Assembly (NCBI GenBank): GCA_963813435.1 | Contig: CAWEYY010000001.1 | Location: 1 to 64,000 of the forward strand | Length of the DNA stretch: 64,000 nucleotides | Reading direction: 5' to 3' | Source of the DNA: AC-32 sp963813435 | GTDB taxonomy: Bacteria; Actinomycetota; Thermoleophilia; Gaiellales; Gaiellaceae | Shown: positions 50,995-59,453 of the stretch, one piece after another | How the letters are laid out: the number at the start of each line of letters is the position of its first letter | How positions within the stretch are numbered: position 1 is the stretch's first letter | Program-made: the position numbers and the translations under genes | Notes under the pieces: generated by a model | The model's input: only the letters and a program-made list of their open reading frames with translations | Databases searched by the model: none | Told to the model about the DNA's origin: nothing

Positions 50995-51579
50995 ATGACG
51001 ACAGGCCCTCCCGAGGTCGTACTCGTCCGCCACGGCGAGACGGAGTGGTCGCGAGCCGGCAAGCACACCGGGCGCACCGAGGTCCCTCTCACCGAACGCG
51101 GGCAGCACCAGGCGCGAGCCGTTGGAGACGCGCTCAAACGGCGCCGCTTCGCGCTTGCCCTAACCAGTCCCCTGGCACGAGCCGTAGAGACCTGCCGCCG
51201 CGCCGGCTTCGGCGACATCGCCGCGGAACGGGAGGACCTGCGGGAGTGGGACTACGGGGCCTACGAAGGCCGCACGACCGCCGAGATCCGCAACGACCGA
51301 CCGGGCTGGAGCCTCTGGCGCGACGGTTCTCCCGACGGCGAAACGGCAGCCCAGGTCGGCGAACGAGCCGATCGCGTGATCGCCGAGGCTCGGTCCGTCG
51401 ACGGCAACGTGATCCTCTTCGCGCACGGGCATCTCCTCCGGGTCCTCGCCGCTCGGTGGCTGGGCCTGGAGCCAAGCGCCGGACAGCTGTTCGCGTTCGA
51501 TCCGGCGACGATCAGCATCCTCGGCTACGAGCGGGAAATACCGGTCGTCCGGTTGTGGAATGAGCGTGCGATGAGATGA
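50995..51579 (+). CDS. Histidine phosphatase family protein
   Basis: 194 aa from ATG 50995. The phospho-His motif L-V-R-H-G-E-T-E-W is near residues 10-18, the second His lies in F-A-H-G-H-L-L-R, and R-E-D-L-R-E-W-D-Y-G-A-Y-E-G carries the acid residue. This is the cofactor-independent phosphoglycerate-mutase-like/acid-phosphatase branch (GpmB, CobC-like). Substrate not assignable. It is divergent from fabF with about 55 bases between them. Confidence 0.92.
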   Translation: MTTGPPEVVLVRHGETEWSRAGKHTGRTEVPLTERGQHQARAVGDALKRRRFALALTSPLARAVETCRRAGFGDIAAEREDLREWDYGAYEGRTTAEIRNDRPGWSLWRDGSPDGETAAQVGERADRVIAEARSVDGNVILFAHGHLLRVLAARWLGLEPSAGQLFAFDPATISILGYEREIPVVRLWNERAMR

Positions 51580-51683
51580 CTCAGGCGCTAGCCCTCCTCT
51601 GGGGCCGGACGGCTGACCCGAATTCGCTGTCAAGGCTGCTCACGAGGGGCCGCAGCTGAGCTTGAGGTTGACCCTGGCGCCTT

Positions 51684-52850
51684 TCACTTGGTCGGTGGCG
51701 GCGATGCCCCGAAGCCGACCACCCCGACCGGTCTGTGGCGCTCGGTCGTCGTCCCGTCCCCGAGTTGCCCGTAGCGGTTGTAGCCCCAGCACTTGACCCC
51801 GCCCGCGCTCGTGAGCGCGCAGGTGTTGCGGTCGCCGGCGACGATCACCTGGACCCCCGCCGGAAGGCCGGAGACGGCGACCGGCGTGTCCTTCATGGCT
51901 GTCGTCCCGTCGCCGAGCTGGCCCGTGTCGTTCCAGCCCCAGCACTTGACCCCGCCTGCGCTCGTGAGCGCGCAGCTCTGGCTGAGGCCAGCGGCGATCG
52001 CCGTCACCCCGTCCGCAAGCCCAGCGACATCGACCGGCTTGTAGCGCCAGCTAGTCGTCCCGTCGCCGAGCTGGCCGGCGAAGTTGTCGCCCCAGCACTT
52101 GACCCCGCCAGCGCTCGTGAGCGCGCAGCTGTGCGACACGCCGGCGGTGATCGCGGTCACGCCGCTGGCAAGGCCGGAGACGGCGACCGGCGTGTGACGG
52201 TCGATCTCTGTCCCGTCCCCGAGCTGGCTGAAGTGGTTCTCGCCCCAGCACTTGACCTCGCCAGCGCTCGTGAGCGCGCAGGTGTAGCGGCCGGCGGCGG
52301 CGATCGCAGTCACGTCGCTGGCCAGGCCGGAGACGGCGACCGGGGCGTGGCGGTCGCTCGTCGTCCCGTCCCCGAGCTGGCCGTTGTCGTTGAAGCCCCA
52401 GCATTTGACCCCGCCCGCGCTCGTGAGCGCGCATGTGTGGCGGCCACCGGAAGCGATTGCGGTCACGCCGCTGGCGAGGCCCGAGACGTCGACCGGCTTG
52501 TGGCGCTCGATGGTCGTCCTGTCCCCGAGCTGGCCGTAGCCGTTCCCGCCCCAGCACTTGACCGCGCCTGCGCTCGTGAGCGCGCAGGTGTGGCGGCCAC
52601 CGGAAGCGATTGCGGTCACGCCGCTGGCAAGGCCGGAGACGCCGACCGGCGTGTGGCGGTCGGTCGTCGCCCCGTCGCCGAGCTGGCCTTTCTCGTTGTA
52701 ACCCCAGCACTTGACCGCGCCTGCGATCGTGAGCGCGCAGGTATGCCCGCTGCCGGCGGAGATCGCAGGCAGGCTCTCCTTTGACGAGACCGCGCCTCCG
52801 CACGCGATCGCCGCGGACGCCACTAGCACGCCGAGAACGAAGGCACGCAA
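51684..52850 (-). CDS. Exported RCC1-repeat protein with seven 51-residue repeats
   Basis: 388 aa. An N-terminal hydrophobic signal ends in A-I-A-C, a weak lipobox. The mature protein is seven near-identical units of exactly 51 residues, each with C-A-L-T-x-A-G-x-V-K-C-W-G then Q-L-G-D-G-T and P-V-x-V-x-G-L. Seven blades would close an RCC1-type beta-propeller. Every unit has two Cys nine residues apart, so 14 in all. In soil bacteria such propellers are usually secreted; the role here is unknown. Confidence 0.88.
   Translation of the reverse strand: MRAFVLGVLVASAAIACGGAVSSKESLPAISAGSGHTCALTIAGAVKCWGYNEKGQLGDGATTDRHTPVGVSGLASGVTAIASGGRHTCALTSAGAVKCWGGNGYGQLGDRTTIERHKPVDVSGLASGVTAIASGGRHTCALTSAGGVKCWGFNDNGQLGDGTTSDRHAPVAVSGLASDVTAIAAAGRYTCALTSAGEVKCWGENHFSQLGDGTEIDRHTPVAVSGLASGVTAITAGVSHSCALTSAGGVKCWGDNFAGQLGDGTTSWRYKPVDVAGLADGVTAIAAGLSQSCALTSAGGVKCWGWNDTGQLGDGTTAMKDTPVAVSGLPAGVQVIVAGDRNTCALTSAGGVKCWGYNRYGQLGDGTTTERHRPVGVVGFGASPPPTK
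51690..52760 (-). repeat. Tandem 153-bp coding repeats in the RCC1-like gene
   Basis: Seven direct repeats of 153 bases, the last one partial, keep high nucleotide identity in the C-A-L-T-S-A-G and K-C-W-G segments, including repeated AGCACTTGACC-type stretches. This suggests recent duplication or gene conversion. Confidence 0.8.
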
Positions 52851-53036
52851 GCAGAAGCGAGCCGGGAGAGATGTGACCCGAATCCTGATCGTTGCAGTCC
52901 CTCTCCGTCGAAGCGGTGTTCGCCAGCTCGGGCGTGTCCATCCTTCTCCCGAAGGCCACGAGAGTCAACTACAGGCCCCTCGCTCGCCGCGCGCTGGCCG
53001 GTCGCGCAGGCCGAGGGCGGTAGCGTTCCTCCCGCG
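52851..53036. other. Non-coding gap between divergent genes
   Basis: About 186 bases without a gene between the RCC1-like gene and the ligase gene. No clear regulatory motif is seen. Confidence 0.4.
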
Positions 53037-54066
53037 ATGCCGCCCAAGAAGCTTCCCTTCCCGCCGATGGAGGCCGAGCTCGTGGACGAGCTCCCCCAGC
53101 GGCGACGGCTGGCAGTACGAGCCGAAGTGGGACGGATTTCGCGGCGTGCTCGAGAACCTCGGCGGCGGGCTGCGACTCTGGAGCCGTAACGCTCGGCCGC
53201 TGCTGCGCTACTTCCCGGAGCTCGAGGAGACTGGCGCGCTGCTCCCGCCCGACTCTGCACTCGACGGCGAGATCGTGCTCGTCCAGAAGGGTCGCCTCGA
53301 CTTCGACGCGCTCCAGCTCCGGCTGCACCCGGCGGAGAGCCGGATCAGGAAGCTCTCGGCCGAGATCCCGGCCGAGTACATCGCCTTCGACCTTCTGGTC
53401 TGGAAAGGCTCGCCGATCCACGAGCTGACACTGGAGAAGCGCCGGCGCGAGCTCGAGCGCAAAGCGAAGCGCTTCCAGCTCTCGCCGGTCACGCGCGACC
53501 GCAAGAAGGCCGAGAAGTGGCTCCCTCGCGTGGACAAGGCCGGCCTCGACGGGGTGATCGCCAAGCGCCTCGGCCTCCCCTACCTCCCGGGCTCGCGCGA
53601 CGGCGTGGCGAAGGTCAAGCCGTACCGGACGGCCGACTGCGTGATCGTCGGCTTCCGCTGGAGCGAGAAGGCGGAGGGTCGGATCTCGACGCTCCTGCTC
53701 GGGCTCTACGGCGACGACGGCGAGCTCGACTTCGTCGGCCACTGCTCCGGGTTCCCGGCTGCGGTTCGGCGCGAGCTCGAGGAGGCGCTGCCGAAGCTCC
53801 GCCAGAAGAGCATGGTCAGCGACAAACGGATTCCCGGCGGCCAGAGCCGCTGGTCGCGCGGCAAGGAGCTCGACTGGAACCCGGTGCGCCCGAAGCTCGT
53901 CTGCGAGGTGCGCTACGACAAGCTCGAGCGCAATCGCTTCCGCCACGGGACGAAGTTCATCCGCTTCCGCCCCGACAAGGACCCGCGCGACTGCACCTGG
54001 CGCGAGGTCAGGCCCCCGCGCCGCGCGAGCGACCTGACCGTTCCGAAGCTCCTCGCTGGTCGCTGA
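53037..54066 (+). CDS. ATP-dependent DNA ligase, LigD/LigC ligase-domain type (frameshifted near start)
   Basis: About 342 aa when joined. The N-terminus M-P-P-K-K-L-P-F-P-P-M-E-A-E is read from ATG 53037. A C5 run at 53093-53097 shifts the frame, and with four Cs the reading continues into G-D-G-W-Q-Y-E-P-K-W-D-G-F-R, where the Lys is the adenylation site. Further ligase motifs: D-G-E-I-V-L, F-D-L-L-V-W, G-L-D-G-V-I-A-K-R, and an OB-fold region ending K-F-I-R-F-R-P-D-K. It faces the polymerase-domain gene, so the two parts of a LigD system lie tail to tail. No Ku gene is visible. Confidence 0.85.
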
Positions 54067-55004
54067 CCCACCGACGCGTGCGCTTGCGCGCCTCGACGCG
54101 GCCCGGATCGGCCGGATCGAGGTCGAAGTGCTCGAACCGCGGGATCAGGCTCGACCTTCCGCCGCCACATCCCCGCGGTCAGGTCGCCGACCTTGTCGAG
54201 CCGCTTCCGCATGGTCTTGACCGTGAACCTCGACGGGTCGCAGCGCGCCACCTCGTTCCAACTGAGCGGCGCCGAGACGCGCGCGTCCGGTGTCGGCCGG
54301 ATCGAGTAGGCGCACGCGATCGTCCGGTCACGCGCGTTCTGCCCGAAGTCGACAAAGACGCCGCTCCGGTCTGCGACCTTCCAGGTCGTCGTCGCAACGT
54401 CCTGGTCGTCGACCCGCCGCTCGACCTCCTGGGCGAGCGCCTTCGCGAAGCGCCTCACCTCTGGGAACGGGAGCTCGGGCTTGATCGGCGCGAGGATGTG
54501 CATGCCGGTAGCGCCCGAGGTCTTCGGGTAGGACGCCAGCCCGAGCTCGTCCATCAGGTCCTTCACGACGAGCGCGATCTCGCGGACGTACTCCCAAGGG
54601 TTCCCTTCGCTCGGGTCGAGGTCGATCAGGAGGTAGTCCGGCCGCTCGATGTCGCCTACGCGCGAGTGCCAGGTGTGCAGCTCGATGCAGCCGAGGTTGA
54701 CCACCCAGGCGAGCGCGGCGGGATTGTCGACGACCGCGAAGACCGTCGAGTGCCCGCTCGGAAACTGCACGAACTGCTCGCCGACGAAGTCCGGGTGCGG
54801 CGGCACGCGCTTCTGGTGGAAGAACTCGCCGTCGACGCCGTTCGGGTAGCGCTTCATGTGGAAGAGCCGCCGCCTGATGTGGTTGAGGGCGCAGTCCGCG
54901 ACGTCGAGGTAGTAACCGACCACGTCGCCCTTCGTCAGCCCGGACTCGGGGAAGAACACCTTGTCCGGGTTCGTGATCGCGACCTCGTGGCGGCCGATCT
55001 TCAT
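54008..55004 (-). CDS. LigD-type polymerase/primase domain protein (frameshifted near C-terminus)
   Basis: About 331 aa when joined. An archaeo-eukaryotic primase-like (LigD-Pol) protein with I-T-N-P-D-K-V-F-F-P, the catalytic pair in L-L-I-D-L-D-P-S-E-G, and S-G-A-T-G-M-H-I. It fills gaps and adds ribonucleotides in non-homologous end joining. At about 54145-54156 the frame shifts by +1, and the rest reads L-I-P-R-F-E-H-F-D-L-D to a TGA at 54008. That places its last 59 bases antisense to the convergent ligase gene. Without the correction the tail is Arg-rich nonsense. Confidence 0.83.
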
Positions 55005-55213
55005 CCGCGTAAGTATCGAGAAAATGGCCCCAGATACGACGAAGCTCGCCTCGTTGCCGCTGAAGCGAGCTACGCCAGTGCCGGGATCTGAGAGGGGAGA
55101 GCCGGCAGGCTCAGCATGTGCCGAAACGCCCTTGCAGCCATGCCCCGGAAGGGTGATCGGGCAGCCTCCGCGGGAGGGGGCCCGCGGAGGAGTCGGCTAT
55201 CCTGTCCCGGTTC

Positions 55214-55305
55214 GGAGAAGTGGCCGAGTGGCTGAAGGCGGCGCCCTGCTAAGGCGTTAGGTGGGGAGAATCCCTGCCTCGAGGGTTCGAATCCCTCCTT
55301 CTCCG
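55214..55305 (+). tRNA. tRNA-Ser(GCT)
   Basis: A class II tRNA: acceptor GGAGAAG/CTTCTCC, anticodon loop CTGCTAA (GCT), a long variable arm (GGGGAGA...), and T arm GAGGG-TTCGAAT-CCCTC. First of three serine tRNAs in tandem. No encoded CCA. Confidence 0.95.
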
Positions 55306-55350
55306 CCTCGCGCTTCCAACCGCCTCGCAGCGGTACTCTGTTCCGACCCC

Positions 55351-55439
55351 GGAGGGGTGGCAGAGCGGTCGAATGCGGCGGTCTCGAAAACCGTTTCGGG
55401 CCTTTGGGTCCGACGAGGGTTCAAATCCCTCCCCCTCCG
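55351..55439 (+). tRNA. tRNA-Ser(CGA)
   Basis: Acceptor GGAGGGG/CCCCTCC, anticodon loop CTCGAAA (CGA), a long variable arm (TTCGGGCC...GGGTCCGA), and T arm GAGGG-TTCAAAT-CCCTC. Its anticodon arm closely resembles that of tRNA-Ser(TGA) at 8874. Confidence 0.95.
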
Positions 55440-55514
55440 TCTCGGCACGGGGGAACCGCCGGTTCCCCCGTGAACCCTCCGCGCCGCCAGGGCGCGATAC
55501 CCTGGCTCCCGCTT

Positions 55515-55603
55515 GGAGAGGTGTCCGAGCGGTCTAAGGAGCGCGACTGGAAATCGCGTACGGGCTGAAAGGTCCGTCGCGGGTTCAAATCCCGCCCTCT
55601 CCG
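55515..55603 (+). tRNA. tRNA-Ser(GGA)
   Basis: Acceptor GGAGAGG/CCTCTCC, anticodon loop CTGGAAA (GGA), a long variable arm, and T arm GCGGG-TTCAAAT-CCCGC. With Ser(TGA) at 8874, Ser(GCT) and Ser(CGA), all four bacterial serine isoacceptors lie in this window. Confidence 0.95.
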
Positions 55604-55623
55604 CTGCAAGAGAAAGCGGCCGC

Positions 55624-55694
55624 GCCGGCTAAGCCGGCACCGCCTTCACGACGGCATCGCAAGCGACGCCTCGGGGGCCCGGGCAACCGGGCCC
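55624..55694. terminator. Two hairpins after the tRNA-Ser cluster
   Basis: First hairpin: GCCGGC-TAA-GCCGGC at 55624-55638. Second: an 8-bp stem GGGCCCGG/CCGGGCCC with GCAA loop at 55675-55694, ending just before the stop of the convergent cupredoxin-like gene. They probably end the tRNA transcript and the facing gene. Confidence 0.65.
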
Positions 55695-55700
55695 TCTGGC

Positions 55701-56207
55701 TCAGTCGACGTTCAGGGTCTCGGTGACGCCCGCCTGCTGCTGGCCGGGGAGCGAGCTGAAAAGGATGTACGTTCCGCGCTTGAGCTCGATCGGAAGGCTC
55801 GCGCTCTTGCCCGGGCCGATGTCGCGCGTGCCCTGCTTCGCTCCGCCCGGGCCCTGGACGGTCAGGTTGTGCGTGATCTGGCCGTAGTTCGTCACCTCGA
55901 GCGTGTAAAGGCCGGGCGGGAGGTTCGTTCTCGGGACCTCCATCGAGTAGTCGCTCTCACCGACGGGGAGCTTCTCTCTCGCAGCCTCCGTCTCGGCCTT
56001 CTCCTTGCCGCCGAAGATCAGCACCGCCGAGAGCATCGCGACGAACAGGACGACGCACGCGACGAGGAAGCCCTTCAGATGCTTGTCCGGAAAGTCGGGG
56101 TTGCGGCGCGGGATGACGAGCGCGGCGATCAGGGAGAACGCGACGAAGACCGCTGCCGTCAGCCCCAGCCCGAGCTTGGCGGACGATGTCAGTCCCGCGA
56201 CGAGCAC
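55701..56207 (-). CDS. Membrane-anchored cupredoxin-like protein
   Basis: 168 aa from a GTG: two membrane helices (about residues 10-32 and 46-66) and an extracytoplasmic domain of about 90 residues with the beta pattern of a plastocyanin/cupredoxin fold (P-P-G-L-Y-T-L-E-V-T-N-Y-G-Q-I-T-H-N-L-T-V; G-K-S-A-S-L-P-I-E-L). One His is present (T-H-N-L), but the C-terminal Cys-x-x-x-x-His-x-x-x-Met copper motif is not, so copper binding is doubtful. It is separated from aquaporin by 31 bases on the same strand. Confidence 0.75.
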   Translation of the reverse strand: MLVAGLTSSAKLGLGLTAAVFVAFSLIAALVIPRRNPDFPDKHLKGFLVACVVLFVAMLSAVLIFGGKEKAETEAAREKLPVGESDYSMEVPRTNLPPGLYTLEVTNYGQITHNLTVQGPGGAKQGTRDIGPGKSASLPIELKRGTYILFSSLPGQQQAGVTETLNVD

Positions 56208-56238
56208 CGCGCCAACCTACCACGGTGCGCGGAGGGAA

Positions 56239-56958
56239 CTAGGCGGTCTGCGCGGCGCGCGTACGGAGGTAGAGAAGCTCGTACACGAGCGCCGCGAGCG
56301 CGCCGCCGACCAGCGGGCCGATGTACCAGACCCACCAGTTGCTCCAGACGTTCTGCACGAGCTCCGGCCCGAACGCGCGCGCCGGGTTCATCGCCGCGCC
56401 GGTGTAGGGGCCGCCGACGAAGATGTCGAGCGAGATCGTGAAGCCGATCGCAAGGCCGGCGATGAGCTTGAAGGCTCCCTCCGGGTCGGCCGCGCACGCG
56501 AAGACGACCCACACGAGGAAGAACGTGAGGATGCCCTCGATCACGATCCCCTGGCCGCCGCTGATCCCCGGCCCGAGGGCGGGGACGCCGAGCTGCACGG
56601 CGTTGACCTGGGCCTGCGGCAGCAGCCAGCTCAGAAGTAGCGCCGCGACCACCGCGCCCGCGAACTGCGCGGCCCAGTACACGCACGCGAGGGCCGGCTT
56701 GATCTTCCGCGTCACCAGGAACCCGAACGTGATCGCCGGGTTGAAATGGCCGCCCGAGATGTGGCCGACAGCCGAGGCCATCACTCCGATCGCAAGACCG
56801 TGCGCGAGCGCGATCGCGACGAGGTTGTGTCCTCCCGTGGCGATGATCGCGCCGGCGCCCGCGAAGATCAGCGCAAACGTGCCGACGAACTCCGCAACGG
56901 CTTTCCCGGGCACGTCCGAGCGCATGCCGGAACCGTAGAAGTCGGGCCGGATGGACAC
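56239..56958 (-). CDS. Aquaporin/MIP-family channel
   Basis: 239 aa, six membrane helices and two half-helices with N-P-A motifs (H-F-N-P-A-I-T-F-G and A-M-N-P-A-R-A-F-G-P-E-L). The Arg after the second N-P-A and narrow-filter residues fit a water-selective AqpZ-like channel rather than a glycerol facilitator, but this is inferred from limited positions. The N-terminal 15 residues before V-P-G-K-A-V-A-E-F may be shorter if Met12 is used. Confidence 0.94.
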   Translation of the reverse strand: MSIRPDFYGSGMRSDVPGKAVAEFVGTFALIFAGAGAIIATGGHNLVAIALAHGLAIGVMASAVGHISGGHFNPAITFGFLVTRKIKPALACVYWAAQFAGAVVAALLLSWLLPQAQVNAVQLGVPALGPGISGGQGIVIEGILTFFLVWVVFACAADPEGAFKLIAGLAIGFTISLDIFVGGPYTGAAMNPARAFGPELVQNVWSNWWVWYIGPLVGGALAALVYELLYLRTRAAQTA

Positions 56959-57254
56959 GTTCGAGGGATGGCGCGAATGGCCGATTCGGCCGAACTACAA
57001 CCTCGGCGTATCCACTGCGGACGAAAGGCGGCCATGTCAACGCTTGTCCTCAAGCGCAAGCTCCGGAACTTCCCGGTTGCGAACTTGAGCCAGCGCATCG
57101 CTTCGGCGAGCTGAGCTCCTCCCTCAGATTCACTCTGCGCCGACCGGTTGAACCGGTCGGCAGGCTGTCCGGGGCCGCCGAACACACCCCGGTGGACTCG
57201 TCCGCTGCGCTCTAGTACGTTCAGCCGCGGGACATCCACGCAAGGGGGAGAGAC
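56959..57254. other. Intergenic region with palindrome, upstream of Asp-box protein
   Basis: About 296 bases without a convincing gene. A near-perfect palindrome at 57139-57161 has 11-base arms GCCGACCGGTT and AACCGGTCGGC around one G, and GGCCGATTCGGCC lies near 56981-56993. A 26-codon frame (57034-57114) lacks a good ribosome-binding site and is not called. AAGGGGGAGAG just before 57255 is the ribosome-binding site of the next gene. Confidence 0.45.
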
Positions 57255-58850
57255 ATGACCAAAGCGCGATTTGCGCTGTTGCTCCTGGTGACAGCGGCGA
57301 TCGGCCTGTTCCTCGCGACGAGCGTGCGGGCCGAGCCTCCGGGCGGCGAGGGCGAGGAGAAGCAACCCTTCGCCCGCACCGTGCCGCCCGGCGCGAAGAA
57401 CAACTGGGCCTTCGAGTGCACCGCGTTGTCCGGCGGGCTCAACACGAACCTCGACTGCGACGACCCGTTCCCCAACAACGAGCCGAACATCGTCGTGGAC
57501 CGCTCGAATCCGCGGCACATGATCGCGAGCTCCAACGACTACGGCTCGTGCTGCGACCAGTACTACACCTCGTTCGACGCGGGGGCGAGCTGGTCGACGG
57601 GGAACATGTCGACCGAGGACGACACGCGGACCGGCAGCGACCCGGTCACGGCGATCGACGTGAAGCACCACGTCGCCCTCCACTCATCCCTGAACTACAC
57701 GTTCAACGAGGCCGGTGAGGCCTGCGACGGGGATGTCGTGGTCTCACCGTCCAAGGACGGCGGATTGAGCTGGGACAAGCCGAAGGTCGTCGGGTTCGGC
57801 AAGGGCTGCGATTCCGACAGTCTCCAGATCTTCAACGACAAGGAGTGGATCGCGACCGACAACAACCCGCGGTCAGACTTCTACGGGCGGACGTACGTGA
57901 CGTGGACGGCGTTCGTCTCGAACTTCGGCGAGTACGTCGAGTCGCCGATCATGGAGACACACAGCGACGATGGTGGTAAGCACTGGTCGAAGCCGCAGGA
58001 GATCTCCGGCTCGAACCGCGACCTCTGCACCTTCCAGACCGAGGGTAAGCGGGGCCAGTGCGACGAGTCCCAGGCATCCGTCATCACGACGAGCCCGGAC
58101 GGGACCGTCTACGTCGCCTTCATGAACAGCCAGAACGAATCCCTCTGGGAGTCGCCTGACGAGTTCGACGACCAGTATCTCGTCGTCAAGTCGAAGGACG
58201 GCGGCGACGACTGGTCGAAGCCGAGCTTCGTCGCAGGGATGGAGGACGGTGCTCGGGACTATCCGATCAACGTCGATGGTCGCCAGACGCTCACCGGCTA
58301 CCAGGTGCGGGTCTGGGGCGCGGGCAACATCGTCGCCAGCCCGAAGGAGAACGACAAGCTGTACCTCGTCTTCTCCGACAACCGGAACGGCGTTCACGAC
58401 AGCGACAACCCGGTCACGAACTCGGACGTTTTCATCGTCCGGTCGAACGACGGAGGCAGGAGCTGGACGTACCCGTCGCAGGTGGACAGAGGCAAGGGGG
58501 ACCAGTGGTTCCCGTGGGCCGATGTGAGTCCGGTCAACGGAAAGGTCGGCGTCCTCTACCACGACCGAGGCAGCTGGAACGGGCCTACCTACAACACCGC
58601 ACTGGCACAGGGCCAGCCGGGCTCGTTCTCGAAGACGATCGTCAACACCGAGCCATCGAACCCGACGCAGTCGGAGTTCTTCCAGGCCGGTGTCGACGGG
58701 TGCGAGTTCTGCGCCGTGTTCCACGGCGACTACATCGGGCTCGCGTACGGACGGGACGGCCACGCGAACGCGACGTGGACGGACATGCGAGACCCGTCGC
58801 CGTTCACGCCTGGCCTGTTCCTGCAGTTCATCTACTACGCACGTAAGTAA
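57255..58850 (+). CDS. Secreted Asp-box/sialidase-fold protein
   Basis: 531 aa. The signal peptide (M-T-K-A-R then a hydrophobic run to about residue 25) is followed by a six-bladed-propeller-like region with repeated Asp boxes (S-x-D-x-G-x-x-W): S-K-D-G-G-L-S-W, S-D-D-G-G-K-H-W, S-K-D-G-G-D-D-W and S-N-D-G-G-R-S-W, plus a degenerate S-F-D-A-G-A-S-W. This is the BNR/sialidase fold. The Arg triad needed for sialidase cannot be confirmed by eye, so sugar specificity is open. Paired Cys (S-C-C-D; C-E-F-C) suggest disulfides. A strong terminator follows. Confidence 0.88.
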   Translation: MTKARFALLLLVTAAIGLFLATSVRAEPPGGEGEEKQPFARTVPPGAKNNWAFECTALSGGLNTNLDCDDPFPNNEPNIVVDRSNPRHMIASSNDYGSCCDQYYTSFDAGASWSTGNMSTEDDTRTGSDPVTAIDVKHHVALHSSLNYTFNEAGEACDGDVVVSPSKDGGLSWDKPKVVGFGKGCDSDSLQIFNDKEWIATDNNPRSDFYGRTYVTWTAFVSNFGEYVESPIMETHSDDGGKHWSKPQEISGSNRDLCTFQTEGKRGQCDESQASVITTSPDGTVYVAFMNSQNESLWESPDEFDDQYLVVKSKDGGDDWSKPSFVAGMEDGARDYPINVDGRQTLTGYQVRVWGAGNIVASPKENDKLYLVFSDNRNGVHDSDNPVTNSDVFIVRSNDGGRSWTYPSQVDRGKGDQWFPWADVSPVNGKVGVLYHDRGSWNGPTYNTALAQGQPGSFSKTIVNTEPSNPTQSEFFQAGVDGCEFCAVFHGDYIGLAYGRDGHANATWTDMRDPSPFTPGLFLQFIYYARK

Positions 58851-58859
58851 GGCGTTGCA

Positions 58860-58888
58860 GGCGGGGCCGCAGATGATGCGGCCCCGCC
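58860..58888 (+). terminator. Strong intrinsic-type terminator
   Basis: Perfect 11-bp stem GGCGGGGCCGC with its complement around a 7-base loop, followed by TTGT, ten bases after the Asp-box gene stop. Confidence 0.85.
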
Positions 58889-59002
58889 TTGTCAAGCCTT
58901 AACCCAACGTCTGCGAAAGCCTTGCCCCGGTTTGGCCCGGGGTTGGGCAGGGCCTCCTTACCGTGGTGGCACGAGGGTCTCATGACAATCGGAGGTTCCG
59001 AG

Positions 59003-59386
59003 ATGAAGCGCATCACCACACTTCTGGCGGCTGTCGCGCTGCTGCTGGCGGTCTCGGTCCCGGCAGTGCTTGCCGCGGACGGCACGCGTATCGGACTGAA
59101 GCCGGCCAAGGCGTTCCCCGCCGCCAAGGGCTCGGCGAAGTTCAAGGCCAAGGGCAACGAGCGTGAGCTCGAAGCCGAGGTCCAGCACATTCGCCGTCTC
59201 GCCGGCAGGCGCGTCGTGTTCTATGTCGCAGGCAAGAAGCTCGGCGTCGCCAAGGTCACCCGCCTCGGCGCCGCGCACATCAACCGCAACAGCGAGCGCG
59301 GCCAGAGCGTTCCGAACGTGAGCGCCGGCACCGCTGTGAAGGTGCGAACGGCGGGCGGCATCCTCATCGTCTCCGGCTCGTTCTAG
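59003..59386 (+). CDS. Small secreted basic protein, unknown function
   Basis: 127 aa from ATG 59003, preceded by GGAGG at good spacing; a longer upstream frame is not needed. The signal peptide is M-K-R-I-T-T-L-L then a hydrophobic run ending V-L-A-A. The mature protein of about 100 residues is Lys/Arg-rich with beta propensity (V-V-F-Y-V-A-G-K-K-L-G-V-A-K-V). No Cys. I do not recognise the family. Monocistronic, bounded by terminators on both sides. Confidence 0.8.
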   Translation: MKRITTLLAAVALLLAVSVPAVLAADGTRIGLKPAKAFPAAKGSAKFKAKGNERELEAEVQHIRRLAGRRVVFYVAGKKLGVAKVTRLGAAHINRNSERGQSVPNVSAGTAVKVRTAGGILIVSGSF

Positions 59387-59390
59387 CCAG

Positions 59391-59429
59391 GGCGCACGGC
59401 CGGCCGGGCTCTCCGGCCGGCCGTGCGCC
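59391..59429. terminator. Very stable 17-bp hairpin
   Basis: Perfect 17-bp stem of G/C-rich sequence (GGCGCACGGCCGGCCGG and complement) with loop GCTCT, right after the small secreted protein gene. No T run follows, but the position fits termination. Confidence 0.75.
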
Positions 59430-59453
59430 AGTGAGTAGCCTGTCGCAGCGGCG

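Noticed and set aside
57034..57114. A 26-codon small open frame
   Set aside because: No good ribosome-binding site and no recognisable peptide features; too weak to call.
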